This document shows positions 40,427 through 49,271 of a stretch of DNA of 58,221 nucleotides, one piece after another. Each line of letters opens with the position of its first letter. Within the stretch, counting starts at the first letter, position 1. Under the pieces are notes generated by a model, which did no database searches, was not told the origin of the DNA, and was given only the letters and a program-made list of their open reading frames with translations. The position numbers and the translations under genes were made by a program. Origin of the DNA: Candidatus Zhuqueibacterota bacterium (GTDB lineage: Bacteria; Zhuqueibacterota; Zhuqueibacteria; Zhuqueibacterales; Zhuqueibacteraceae); NCBI GenBank assembly GCA_022616415.1, contig JAKEEU010000015.1, positions 1 to 58,221 of the forward strand, given 5' to 3'.

Positions 40427-41365
40427 ATGATCGTCACCTTAAAAACCAACCTGTTTCGCCCGTCGCTCGATAACCGAATGCCCGCAGAGGCGTCGGACAA
40501 CGCCAGCTTCATCCTCCACGAAAAAGGCTACCGGCGATACAATGCAGAGGGAATAGGCTCTCTATCCATCAAATCGTTTTACAATGGCCAGGCTTTTTAT
40601 GAGGTCGGACGCGGCCGCTTTGCTGTCGATGACAACTCCTATCTGATCTTGAATCACGGCCAGCCGTATTCTATCACCATTGATTCCACCAACCCGATGG
40701 AATCCTTCTGCATTTTCTTTGCTGGCGGTTTTGCTGAAGAAGTGCAGCGCAGTCTCAGCACCAATACCGCGCGCTTGGTGGATGCGCCGGAAATGTCTGC
40801 GGTGCCATCAATCAGTTTTTTCGAAAAAATCTATTCGCACGATGATATTCTTTCTCCCGCATTGCGGCATCTCCGCGCCTTGCTGGCGCAAAGGAAAGAT
40901 GAGCCAGGTTGGATTCAAGAACAACTTCACAAAATCATGCAACGCCTTTTGCGGGTACACCGGCAAATCTACAAAGAAGTGGAGGCGCTGCACGCCGTGC
41001 GTGCATCCACCCGCGAGGAATTGTATCGCAGGCTCTATCGCGCCAGAGATTATGCCCACGCCATGTTCGATCAATCTATCACTTTGGATGAGCTGGCGCA
41101 AATCGCCTGTCTTTCACCCAACCATTTTTTGCGTACGTTCAGGCAGGTTTTTCGACAATCACCGCACCAGTATTTGACCACCTTGCGTTTGGAGCGCGCC
41201 AAGAAGCTGCTCACCGGCACCGGGCTTTCCGTGACCGAGGTTTGCTACGCAGTTGGATTTGCCAGTTTGGGCTCATTTAGCTGGCTGTTCAGACGACGCT
41301 TTGGCATTTCTCCGGAGGCGTATCGCCGAAGAAAGATGCAAAAAGCGACATCTCAAGAAAGGTGA
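40427..41365 (+). CDS. AraC family transcriptional regulator
   Basis: 312 residues. The N-terminal half is a cupin-like sensing domain (FAVDDNSYLILNHGQPYSIT). The C-terminal about 100 residues contain the double helix-turn-helix: LDELAQIACLSPNHFLRTFR, QVFRQSPHQYLTTLRLERAK, and VTEVCYAVGFASLGSFSWLF with the conserved GISPEAYRRR end. It may control the VOC-domain gene 119 nt downstream on the same strand, a common pairing, but no operator was recognised. The ribosome site is weak. Confidence 0.9.
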   Translation: MIVTLKTNLFRPSLDNRMPAEASDNASFILHEKGYRRYNAEGIGSLSIKSFYNGQAFYEVGRGRFAVDDNSYLILNHGQPYSITIDSTNPMESFCIFFAGGFAEEVQRSLSTNTARLVDAPEMSAVPSISFFEKIYSHDDILSPALRHLRALLAQRKDEPGWIQEQLHKIMQRLLRVHRQIYKEVEALHAVRASTREELYRRLYRARDYAHAMFDQSITLDELAQIACLSPNHFLRTFRQVFRQSPHQYLTTLRLERAKKLLTGTGLSVTEVCYAVGFASLGSFSWLFRRRFGISPEAYRRRKMQKATSQER

Positions 41366-41484
41366 TTTTGAAGAAGCGCCGCATGCTGCTCTATTCGTAT
41401 ATTAGCCTTACGCACCGAGCCTCTGAGGTAAAGATGCGGTGGTGCTATAAATCACCATCATAAAAATCAACCGAGAGGGTCGCC

Positions 41485-41991
41485 ATGAAACAAACCCTGA
41501 TGTCCGTAATTTTCAGCCTTATCGTTGCGGCCTCGCTCCTCGCGCAAGGCTCTCAAACGAAAACGCCTGATGCCCTCAACTCAAAGGAAAGGAGAATCGC
41601 CATGCCAAATCCGACTGCAGTTGCGCTTTCGCAAATCGGCCAGATTTCCGTAAACGCTCACGACCTCGAGCGCGCCGTTGCCTTTTACCGCGACAAGCTG
41701 GGGATGAGGCATTTATTCACCGTGCCGCACATGGCTTTTTTCGATTGCAACGGCATCCGCCTGATGCTTGGCATTCCCGAAAAACCGGAGTTCGATCATC
41801 CCAGCTCGATCATTTATTTCAAAGTGGCTGACATTCAGGATGCTCACAAAGTTCTCTCCGAGCGCGGCGTGCAATTCGAAAGCCAACCGCATTTGGTTGC
41901 CAAGCTGGAGACTTATGATCTTTGGCTGGCATTTTTTCGCGACTCCGAAAACAACTTGCTCTGCTTGATGAGTGAGGTGGCGCGGAATTAG
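41485..41991 (+). CDS. VOC/glyoxalase-type protein with a possible second, cytoplasmic start
   Basis: 168 residues from the first ATG. Residues 1-21 form a signal peptide, residues 22-39 a polar linker, and residues 48-165 a single glyoxalase/bleomycin-resistance (VOC) domain: IGQISVNAHDLERAVAFYRD, LGMRHLFTV, IRLMLGIPEKPEF, FFRDSENNLLCLMSE. An internal ATG at 41602 (MPNPTAVAL) is preceded by AAGGAAAGGAG about 10 nt upstream, a stronger ribosome site than that of the first start, and would give a 129-residue cytoplasmic VOC protein. Enzyme activity unassigned. An intrinsic terminator follows. Confidence 0.8.
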   Translation: MKQTLMSVIFSLIVAASLLAQGSQTKTPDALNSKERRIAMPNPTAVALSQIGQISVNAHDLERAVAFYRDKLGMRHLFTVPHMAFFDCNGIRLMLGIPEKPEFDHPSSIIYFKVADIQDAHKVLSERGVQFESQPHLVAKLETYDLWLAFFRDSENNLLCLMSEVARN

Positions 41992-42020
41992 CTTTTAGTT
42001 CATTCATCGTTTCAGCCACA

Positions 42021-42050
42021 GGCCGGTCACTGCGAGTGACCGGTCTTTTA
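42021..42050 (+). terminator. Intrinsic terminator after the VOC gene
   Basis: CCGGTCACT (42023-42031), loop GCG, AGTGACCGG (42035-42043), then TCTTTTA. A 9-bp GC-rich stem and U-run 32 nt after the stop codon. Confidence 0.88.
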
Positions 42051-42064
42051 TCTGATGATGCTTG

Positions 42065-42934
42065 ATGCAATTTCTCATTACAATCTGGCAGCGCCTTCCG
42101 ATAATACTGTGCGCCGTGATTGCCGGCCTAATCGTTGTAACTGCCGGCGTTTTGCCGTGGTCGATTCTCGTAGCCGCCAACCTGCGCTATCCGCTAAAAT
42201 TTTTCCCTTCGCTGCCGTGGGCGGTTCCGGCAATGGCTTTGTATCTCTGGCTCTTTTGGCAATATCTCAAAGGCAAAGGATGGCCGCCATCAACGGCAGA
42301 AACACGGCGCATGAATCTGCGTGCAAATGCGTTATCGCCCCGCGCTTGGCGATGGTCGCTTGGGGCTGGAAGCCTGGCCGCGGCGAGCTTGATTGCACTC
42401 CGGCAGTTTGCCGAAAGACTGGTCGATCTGCCCGCGCCGCTGTTTCCCGAGGTCTCGCAATACCCATTCGTCCCGGTCCTGCTCATCTTCCTCATGAGCT
42501 CGGCAGTTGCGGGTATCGTTGAAGAAGCTGGATATCGTGGATATATGCAAGCGCCGATTGAGCGACGCCACGGCCCGATCATCGCTATCATCGTGGTCGG
42601 AACTGTTTTCGCCGTTGGCCATTTTTCTCATGCGTGGATGTCATGGCGCCTTCTGCCGTATTATTTGGCCGGCTCAACAATCTTTGGTGTGCTGGCTTAT
42701 CTTACCGGCTCGATTTTGCCGGGGATTGTACTGCACACGATCGTTGACGCGCTGCGCTACATCCAGCTTTTGTGGTCGTCAACAGCAACTCCCCAACCTC
42801 TCATTGGGGAAACCGGCGCCGACTTGAAATTCTGGACGAATGTTTTGGCTTTCATCGGTTTGGGCGCAACGGCGATCTGGGCGTATTATAAGCTCGCTGC
42901 CGTCGTGCGTAGCGAACCGAGGTTGGTAAATTAA
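42065..42934 (+). CDS. CPBP family intramembrane metalloprotease
   Basis: 289 residues with about seven membrane helices. The CPBP/Abi motifs are in place: VEEAGYRGYMQ (EE about 153-154 and Arg), FAVGHFSHAW and GIVLHTIVDAL, giving the Glu and His metal ligands of the Rce1-like fold. Members cleave prenylated proteins or bacteriocin-related substrates, or act in self-immunity; the substrate is unknown here. The ATG at 42065 is used rather than the TTG at 42062; no clear ribosome site. The next gene, a broken adenosine deaminase, starts 9 nt after its stop. Confidence 0.88.
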   Translation: MQFLITIWQRLPIILCAVIAGLIVVTAGVLPWSILVAANLRYPLKFFPSLPWAVPAMALYLWLFWQYLKGKGWPPSTAETRRMNLRANALSPRAWRWSLGAGSLAAASLIALRQFAERLVDLPAPLFPEVSQYPFVPVLLIFLMSSAVAGIVEEAGYRGYMQAPIERRHGPIIAIIVVGTVFAVGHFSHAWMSWRLLPYYLAGSTIFGVLAYLTGSILPGIVLHTIVDALRYIQLLWSSTATPQPLIGETGADLKFWTNVLAFIGLGATAIWAYYKLAAVVRSEPRLVN

Positions 42935-42943
42935 AGAGCAACG

Positions 42944-43712
42944 ATGAATTTCGCCTCATTACCCAAAATCGAACTGCACCTGCACTTGGATTGCTCGTTG
43001 AGCTTCGAGGTCGTTTCTCGTTTGAACCCCTCAATCACGCGAGAAGAATATCAAAACGATTTCATTGCTCCGGCTAAATGCACGAACTTGGCGGACTTTC
43101 TCACCCGTGCGCCCAAAGGCATCCAGCTCATGCAAACCGAGGACGAGTTGCGCCTGGTCACGGCAGATATGTTTCAGCAACTCCAACGTGACGGCATCAT
43201 TTATGCCGAAATCAGATTTGCACCGTTGTTTCACACCGAAAAGGGACTGGCGCCGGACCGGGTTGTCGAGATCGTTGAATCGGCAGCAGCACGAGCCAGC
43301 GAATCAACCGGAATCGAGGCGCGGTTGATTTTGTGCACGCTTCGCCATTTCAGCGAGGAGCAAAGCCTGCAAACCGCTCATCTCGTCAAACGCTTTAAAG
43401 ACACGCGAGTCGCCGCGCTCGACATTGCCGGAGATGAAGCCGGTTTCGGGATTGACAAACACCGTGCCGCTTTCCAATCATCCTATCGACCGTTTGTACA
43501 AGGCCGGCGTATCGGTCGGCGTGAACACGGATGCGCGCACGCTTGTCAACACCACGTTGACGCAGGAATATGAACGCTTGCATCAAGCCTTCGGCTGGGG
43601 GAAAGAGCATTTTCTGCGCTGCAATCTCAATGCGCTGCACGTGGCTTTTTTGCCTGCTTCAATCAAGCAGCAGCTTGAGCGGCAGTTGATTGAGGCGTAT
43701 GAGAGATTTTAA
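42944..43712 (+). pseudogene. add: Adenosine deaminase, inactivated by internal deletion and frameshift
   Basis: The N-terminal part (PKIELHLHLDCSLSFEVVSR with metal ligands HLH; RDGIIYAEIRFAP; ALDIAGDEAGF) is intact to about 43450. The frame then shifts directly to the C-terminal part (TNTVPLSNHPIDRLYKAGVS, VGVNTDARTLVNTTLTQEY). About 85-90 residues are missing between them, including the catalytic HAGE Glu and the following His. It cannot deaminate adenosine. The remaining sequence is well conserved, so the deletion looks recent. Confidence 0.85.
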
Positions 43713-43722
43713 TTTGGTAGTA

Positions 43723-43737
43723 GCCGCCTTTCAGGCG
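43723..43737. repeat. Small hairpin after the adenosine deaminase remnant
   Basis: CGCCT, loop TTC, AGGCG, preceded by GTAGTAGC just after the TAA. It lies between convergent genes and may mark their 3' ends; too weak to call a terminator. Confidence 0.4.
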
Positions 43738-43778
43738 CTCCCTATTGGTTAGGAAGAACAAGCTCAAAATTGCATCGT

Positions 43779-44363
43779 TTATTTCAGGCTCGGCGCATAC
43801 TTTTTGAGAATGACCCGATAAGCCGGTGAGTATTTTTCTCCATACGCAGTCGAATGATGAACCGCAGGATAACCTTTCTGGCGCATTGCCCGAAAGTAAG
43901 ATTTCACGGTAACGGCGTCAAAAGGAATTGCGCCGGAGTTGGCCATTTGTTCTAAATGACTCAAATACTGCGCCAACCGCTCTGACGATTTCTGAAACGT
44001 TCGCGACGTCTGCATCATCGCTTGAAACAAAACACGATGGTCGCCATGCCGCGCTTTGAACGGACGGAGATTAAGGCGCACGACCGCGCCGTCGGGAGAA
44101 ATTTCTTCCAACAAAGGTTCAGCGGAAGAAGCTTGAACGCTTTCAAGCTCGTGAATGAGATAATTGTGTACCATTGCGCTGTCCGTCATCAAATGTTCGT
44201 TGCCCAGCGCGGCTTGATAAACGAGCTTGTACAAATCCTGGATTTGCATAGCAGGATAGCGCTGCAATTGCGCGGTGATGCGCTTTTGAAAAGATGATTT
44301 TTCATTGGCGCAGAAGGCGGCTAATAGCGCGGCGACAAATATGATCGCTGTTCTTTTGCACAT
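43779..44363 (-). CDS. Conserved secreted protein of unknown function
   Basis: 194 residues. A hydrophobic signal (IIFVAALLAAFCANE), possibly lipoprotein-like although the Cys context is not a good lipobox. The mature part has motifs that recur in conserved hypothetical proteins of FCB bacteria: YPAMQIQDLYKLVYQAALGN, EHLMTD, EPLLEEISPDGAVVRLNLRP, PFDAVTVKSYFRAMRQKGYP and AVHHSTAYGEKYSPAYRVI. No enzyme motif is certain. A lone gene on the minus strand between two broken genes. Confidence 0.6.
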   Translation of the reverse strand: MCKRTAIIFVAALLAAFCANEKSSFQKRITAQLQRYPAMQIQDLYKLVYQAALGNEHLMTDSAMVHNYLIHELESVQASSAEPLLEEISPDGAVVRLNLRPFKARHGDHRVLFQAMMQTSRTFQKSSERLAQYLSHLEQMANSGAIPFDAVTVKSYFRAMRQKGYPAVHHSTAYGEKYSPAYRVILKKYAPSLK

Positions 44364-44500
44364 GTTGTAGTTTAAATATTCGCCGTAAGAATATCAAGCC
44401 GAAAAATCAAAATGTCATTCGAGCTCCAGAGTTCCGAAGACAACGCCATGGCCTTGATGAGCACGATTGCCAAGTGATATTAACTAAAAAGCCCACGATT

Positions 44501-44671
44501 ATGAAAGACAAAGGTATTATCGTCTATACGGGCATCGACCTCCCACTCGAGCCCGGCGCAGCATTTGAGGTCGTTGTCAATGAATTGACTCTTGCACTTC
44601 CCCGGTTGGAAATTCACTTTGAGGCTGGTTTGGAAGGGCGTGTTATTCAAAACAGCTTCGAGGCAGGTTGA
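44501..44671 (+). pseudogene. N-terminal fragment of an SRPBCC-type protein
   Basis: 56 codons: GIIVYTGIDLPLEPGAAFEV, VVNELTLALPRLEIHFEAG and a stop. This is the first strand and helix pair of an SRPBCC/START-like fold (normally about 150 residues). It is cut off where the methyltransferase fragment begins, so one deletion seems to have joined two genes. Confidence 0.5.
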
Positions 44672-45057
44672 AAATCTTCGAAGCCAGTGCCGATTTGCTT
44701 CCATTTCCCGATGCTACCTTTACCTGCGCCGCGATGACGGGTGTTCTCGGTTTTCTACCCAATCCCGTCGGCGCGCTAACAGAAATCCGGCGAGTCCTGA
44801 CCAAGGGTGGCCGCCTGGTTGTCTTGGGAAGTGATCCCAAAATGCGGGGCACGCCGGCCGCCCCGGAGCCAATGGCTTCCCGCCTGCGATTCTACGAGGA
44901 CGAAGAATTGGGCAGCCTTGCTCGCAAGGCCGGTTTTACGAGTGTGTCCGTCGTGCACCGTGATCTGGAAGCATTTGCGCGGGAAGCCGGTGTGCCTGAA
45001 GAGCTCCTATCGCTTTTCGCCGGTGGCACGTCTTTTTTGCTCGCTCGAAAGGAATGA
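44668..45057 (+). pseudogene. C-terminal fragment of a SAM-dependent methyltransferase
   Basis: About 129 codons starting in the middle of a class I methyltransferase: FEASADLLPFPDATFTCAAM, PVGALTEIRRVLTKGGRLVV, FYEDEELGSLARKAGFTSV. The SAM-binding motif I (the GxGxG strand) and everything before it are missing, and no proper start codon exists (a TTG at 44668 overlaps the previous stop). Non-functional remnant. Confidence 0.65.
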
Positions 45058-45161
45058 CCAATGGTGAATGTTGGGCGCTACCGCCAGCCGGTGCTTGAAA
45101 AGAGAGAAGGCTTGCGAGCAGATTGCGCTTTCAAGCTTTGTGAATTATAACCAGGAGCGTT

Positions 45162-46379
45162 ATGCAGATAAAAGAAATTGCCAAAAAATATGATTTGTCT
45201 CAGGAACCCATCGCGCCGAGTTCGCGCATCGCAGCCATTGATTTAATCCGCGGCGCAGTCATGATTTTGATGGCAATCGACCATGTGCGGGTTTATTCCG
45301 GCCTGCCCGCCGGCGGCCCGACGCCCGGGATCTTCCTCACGCGATGGGTTACTCACTTTTGCGCGCCGGCATTTCTGTTTTTGGCCGGGACCAGTGCTTT
45401 TTTTTACGGCCGGAAGCACGGCAACCTCGCGCGCAATCTTCTGATCCGCGGCGCCTGGCTCATCTTTCTCGAGCTGACATTCCTGCGTGTGGCATGGACC
45501 TTCAACCTTGATTTTGCGCATTACGAAATGGCAGGCGTCATCTGGGCCATCGGCTGGTGCATGATCTTGCTGGCAGGGCTGGTGAAACTGCCGCCCGCCG
45601 TGGTCGGAGCCATCGGCCTTGTTATCATCGCCGGCCACAACCTGATCGATCCATACCTCGACGAGCTGATCCCGGCACTCGGTAACGGCAGCCTCGGGGG
45701 ATTTTGGAAAATCCTCTACCTGGGATTCTTTGCGGGACCGATCCGATTCGGGGCTGACGGTCCCAACCTGATCGTGCTCTACTCCATCGTTCCCTGGATC
45801 GGCGTGATGGCAGCGGGGTATGCGTTTGGAAAAATCCTGACGTTTGAACCGGCACAGCGGAATCGGATTTGCCTGAGAATCGGCCTCGGGACTATCGGAC
45901 TCTTCCTTGTCTTGCGAGGCTTCAACCTGTATGGCGATCCTCGCTCCTGGGTGGACACCACACCAATGCCCGCGCTATTCGCGTTCCTGAATACCACCAA
46001 ATACCCGGCCTCCCTCGCCTTTCTGCTGATGACGCTTGCCCCCTGCATGGCGTTGATCCCACTGCTTGAGCGCGCGCGTGGCACGCTGGCCCGATGGATC
46101 ACTATCTTTGGCCGTGTGCCGTTCTTCTACTACATACTCCACATCCCGCTGATTCACGTGCTGGCTCTGGTGGTATCCAAGATCAGACTTGGTGAAGTGA
46201 GTCCCTGGCTGTTTGCCAACCATCCAATGGGCAATCCCCCAGCGCCTGATGGCTACACTTGGAGTCTCGCGCTGCTCTACGTCGTGTTCGCGGTAGCAAT
46301 CGCGATGCTCTATTTCCCATGCCGCTGGTTCGCCGATCTCAAAGCCAAACGCAATGACTGGTGGTTGCGATACCTGTAA
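45162..46379 (+). CDS. DUF1624/HGSNAT-type membrane acyltransferase
   Basis: 405 residues, about ten membrane helices. It opens IAAIDLIRGAVMILMAIDHV RVYSG: the His in AIDHVR (about 41) is the acetyl-accepting residue of the heparan-alpha-glucosaminide N-acetyltransferase/DUF1624 family. Other family segments are FLTRWVTHFCAPAFLFLAGT and FGRVPFFYYILHIPLIH. It probably acetylates a sugar or other envelope molecule at the inner membrane; substrate unknown. CAGGAG precedes the ATG. It starts a run of four plus-strand genes with signal peptides or membrane segments. Confidence 0.88.
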   Translation: MQIKEIAKKYDLSQEPIAPSSRIAAIDLIRGAVMILMAIDHVRVYSGLPAGGPTPGIFLTRWVTHFCAPAFLFLAGTSAFFYGRKHGNLARNLLIRGAWLIFLELTFLRVAWTFNLDFAHYEMAGVIWAIGWCMILLAGLVKLPPAVVGAIGLVIIAGHNLIDPYLDELIPALGNGSLGGFWKILYLGFFAGPIRFGADGPNLIVLYSIVPWIGVMAAGYAFGKILTFEPAQRNRICLRIGLGTIGLFLVLRGFNLYGDPRSWVDTTPMPALFAFLNTTKYPASLAFLLMTLAPCMALIPLLERARGTLARWITIFGRVPFFYYILHIPLIHVLALVVSKIRLGEVSPWLFANHPMGNPPAPDGYTWSLALLYVVFAVAIAMLYFPCRWFADLKAKRNDWWLRYL

Positions 46380-46411
46380 GTGGAATTCTAAAACAATCAG
46401 GAGTTCGAACA

Positions 46412-47527
46412 ATGAAATCGCTGATGATTATTGTATTATTTTTCTTAATCGGTGTTCCAAATACTTTTGGACAGACGATAAGCGCTTCCATTCCAAAAGA
46501 AGTGAAGCCAGGTGAGAAATACGTATTTTATCTGCATGGCGCCATCATACAATCTCAAGGAATAGATGCGGTCAGTCCCTATTGGGGTCGTTATGAATAC
46601 GTCGCGATATTGGATACGCTACGAAGTTACGGCTACAACGTTATCAGCGAAGCAAGACCCCAGCACACTGACAAGCTGGAATATGCCGGCAAGGTCGCAA
46701 AGGAGGTCAGCGCGTTGCTCGAATCCGGAGTTTCCCCTGAGAATATCATTGTTGTTGGCGCCTCAGCCGGAGGCAGTATCGCAGTCGATATTTCAATCAG
46801 AGTCAAAAATAGCAAAATTAAGTATGCTGTTTTGGGAGTGTGCAGATGGGCAAGCTGGAAGGCCTATTTGCACGAAAACGAACTATGTGGAAATTTCCTG
46901 TCGATCTATGAGAGTTCTGATAGCTACGGATCTTGTGAAGGCTATTTCAACGATCGGGATTGCATCTCGGGTTACAAAGAAATAAAACTAAATATGAACA
47001 ATGGACATGGATTTCTTTACAAGCCATATCGAGAATGGATTCATCCGCTTGTTAAATGGATAAATGGCCAGGAATATGATGTCAAAGCAGTGCCGCAAGA
47101 GAATGACTATTACGATTCTTACAAGAAAGCGGAAGGTGGCAGCAGCAAAAACCAATATGATTCGACAACCGTACATGGCGATAAAATTGTCATCGATCAT
47201 GATACAGGCCTGATGTGGCAGTGCGCGGGATCCGATACCGAAATGACGTTTGAGGAGGCCAGACAATTTGTCAACAACCTCAATGCTCGCGGATTTGCCA
47301 GCCACAACGACTGGCGCCTGCCGACTTTACAGGAAGCGTTATCACTCATGGAGGCGCGCAAGAATGAGAGCGGCCTGTATATCGATCCGATTTTCGACAA
47401 TAGACAACAGTGGATTTGGACTGCCGACCGGGAATCCGCTTCGCGGGTGTGGCTTGTCAATTTCTTCTATGGCTTTAGCGGCGGCTTCCACCCCGACTAC
47501 ACGATTTACGTTCGTTGTGTGCGCTGA
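46412..47527 (+). CDS. Secreted alpha/beta-hydrolase fused to a DUF1566 (Lcl-type) domain
   Basis: 371 residues. Signal peptide (IIVLFFLIGVPNTFG). The first domain (about 20-230) is a short alpha/beta hydrolase with YVFYLHGAII and the nucleophile elbow VVGASAGGSIAVDIS; a His in NNGHGFLY may complete the triad. The second domain (about 255-371) is DUF1566: VIDHDTGLMWQCAGSDTEMT, NDWRLPTLQEALSLME, WIWTADRESASRVWLV and a final YVRCVR. DUF1566 is a ligand- or surface-binding module. The fusion suggests an enzyme held at a surface target. AGGAG lies 8 nt before the start. Confidence 0.75.
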   Translation: MKSLMIIVLFFLIGVPNTFGQTISASIPKEVKPGEKYVFYLHGAIIQSQGIDAVSPYWGRYEYVAILDTLRSYGYNVISEARPQHTDKLEYAGKVAKEVSALLESGVSPENIIVVGASAGGSIAVDISIRVKNSKIKYAVLGVCRWASWKAYLHENELCGNFLSIYESSDSYGSCEGYFNDRDCISGYKEIKLNMNNGHGFLYKPYREWIHPLVKWINGQEYDVKAVPQENDYYDSYKKAEGGSSKNQYDSTTVHGDKIVIDHDTGLMWQCAGSDTEMTFEEARQFVNNLNARGFASHNDWRLPTLQEALSLMEARKNESGLYIDPIFDNRQQWIWTADRESASRVWLVNFFYGFSGGFHPDYTIYVRCVR

Positions 47528-47538
47528 GGAAGTTCGTT

Positions 47539-48282
47539 ATGAAAATTCTTCTTCTCTTCATTCTCTATGCCATTGCGCTTTCAGCAAGCCTGGCACGTGC
47601 TGGCTTCCGTTCTCGAGTTAAAGCATCTCCTCGGATTTCTCAAAAGCGCCCCACCCGGCTGTTAATCGTTGGCGCGACTGGCGGAACCGGCCGTCAACTC
47701 GTTGCGCAGGCATTGGAGCGAGGCTATACGGTGACGGCGCTGGTTCGAAATCCAGCAAAGCTGAAAATCGAGCATTCGCAGCTAACCGTTATTCAGGGTG
47801 ATGTGCTCGAGTACGACTCTGTCGAGGCGGCGATGCGCGGCCAAGAAGCGGTGCTTTGCGCGCTTGGCCACAAGCGGTATTTCTATCCAACGCGTATTCT
47901 GTCAGAAGGAACGCAGAACATCCTCCGTGCAATGGAGACGCACGGCGTACAGCGCCTTGTCTGTGAAACTTCTCTCGGCATCGGCAACAGCGCGGGACGC
48001 ATGGGGCTTTACTATACGCTCTTCGTCATTCCGTTGATACTGCCGTTCTACTTCTGGGATAAAGCGCGGCAGGAGAAATTAATTGCAGCCAGCGAAGTGG
48101 AATGGGTGATCGTCCGGCCTGGCGTCCTGACCAATCGGGCAAAACGAGGTACGTATCGTCATGGCCCGAATGTTGGCAACTTCATTTGGACGGTTAATAT
48201 TTCGCGCTCAGATGTTGCGGAGTTCATGCTGGATCAGGTTACAAATGACACTTATCTTCGGACAGCTACAGGCGTATGTTAA
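47539..48282 (+). CDS. NAD(P)-binding Rossmann (atypical SDR, NmrA-like) protein
   Basis: 247 residues. The N-terminal hydrophobic segment (ILLLFILYAIALSASLARAG) is unusual for this class and suggests a membrane anchor or signal. The Rossmann domain follows: TRLLIVGATGGTGRQLVAQA (dinucleotide motif GATGGTG), VTALVRNPAKL (NADP-type Arg), VIQGDVLEYDSVEAAMRGQE and WVIVRPGVLTN. Members are atypical short-chain dehydrogenases acting as isomerases, reductases or redox sensors. The ATG at 47539 follows AGGAAG, 11 nt after the previous stop, so probably co-transcribed. Confidence 0.82.
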   Translation: MKILLLFILYAIALSASLARAGFRSRVKASPRISQKRPTRLLIVGATGGTGRQLVAQALERGYTVTALVRNPAKLKIEHSQLTVIQGDVLEYDSVEAAMRGQEAVLCALGHKRYFYPTRILSEGTQNILRAMETHGVQRLVCETSLGIGNSAGRMGLYYTLFVIPLILPFYFWDKARQEKLIAASEVEWVIVRPGVLTNRAKRGTYRHGPNVGNFIWTVNISRSDVAEFMLDQVTNDTYLRTATGVC

Positions 48283-48405
48283 CACAATGCGGCAAAAATA
48301 GATTGCAACCTATTGAAGCTGACGGCATGCTCGCAACTCCTGATGAAAAGGAAACAAGTAACTTTGTATAGAACACGTGAATTCTTATCAGAAAGACTGA
48401 GAACG

Positions 48406-49248
48406 ATGAAAAAAATTCTGACCTTGGCAGCAATAATGTTGCTCACTTCGGCAATCTCTATCGCCCTGTTTGATTACTTCACTGGAGAGCCTTATTATCC
48501 TGAGAGTGTAATACAAACAAAAATCCACTCCAATATTTTGGGTGAAGAACGGGAAGTTATTATCCACCTTCCACGAAATCACGATTCCACCAAAAAATAT
48601 CCTGTTATGTATGTGTTGGACGGCAGCTCGGAGGATGGACACGTCGCCAATAAGTTCGACATTTTATCAACGGCGGGTTATGCGCCCCAGGCAATTGTTG
48701 TAGGTATTCCCAACATGAGTGGAGAAAACCGGCAACGCGATATGACGCCTCCGTATATGCGAATGGATATAGATAAAAAAGACAGCCCCCTGGGAGGCGC
48801 CGATAAGTTTTTGTCTTTCATGGAATCCGAGTTATTTGCTTTTGTTGAGAACAACTATCCGGCGTCACCGGTCCGTTTGTTCTATGGAAATTCAAGAGGC
48901 GGCCTTTTGGTGATGTATTCTTTGTTGCACAAGCCGGACCTTTTTCAGGCAAGATTTTGCTTTAGTCCCGCATTTTGGCGGGATGACAACATGATCGTTT
49001 CCAAAGCTTCGGATTTTTTAAGCGCGAGGGATACGTTGCATACTTTCCTTTATATGAGCATGGGAGAAAAAGAAGTTGATAAAATGAAAAACGGGTTTGA
49101 TAGTATGACGAGGGTATTTAAAGAAAAAGCCCCAATTGGATTGGTTTGGTACTCGGAATATACTGCAAACGCCGATCACCAGGATAATGCTCAAATTTCC
49201 GCTGCCATTGGAATCGGAAGATGGAGTGAATATTTAAAGACCAAGTGA
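48406..49248 (+). CDS. Secreted esterase D-like alpha/beta hydrolase
   Basis: 280 residues. Signal or anchor (ILTLAAIMLLTSAISIALFD). Esterase family fold: REVIIHLPRNHD, YPVMYVLDGSSEDGH, the nucleophile elbow LFYGNSRGGLLVMYSLL (Ser in GNSRG) and a likely catalytic His in NADHQDNAQ. Resembles esterase D and siderophore-esterase (IroE/Fes) type enzymes; substrate unknown. The ribosome site is weak. Codon choice here is more A/T-rich than in the core genes, as in the two genes before it, consistent with acquisition. Confidence 0.78.
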   Translation: MKKILTLAAIMLLTSAISIALFDYFTGEPYYPESVIQTKIHSNILGEEREVIIHLPRNHDSTKKYPVMYVLDGSSEDGHVANKFDILSTAGYAPQAIVVGIPNMSGENRQRDMTPPYMRMDIDKKDSPLGGADKFLSFMESELFAFVENNYPASPVRLFYGNSRGGLLVMYSLLHKPDLFQARFCFSPAFWRDDNMIVSKASDFLSARDTLHTFLYMSMGEKEVDKMKNGFDSMTRVFKEKAPIGLVWYSEYTANADHQDNAQISAAIGIGRWSEYLKTK

Positions 49249-49271
49249 AAAATTTTTATTGAGAGAAAAAA

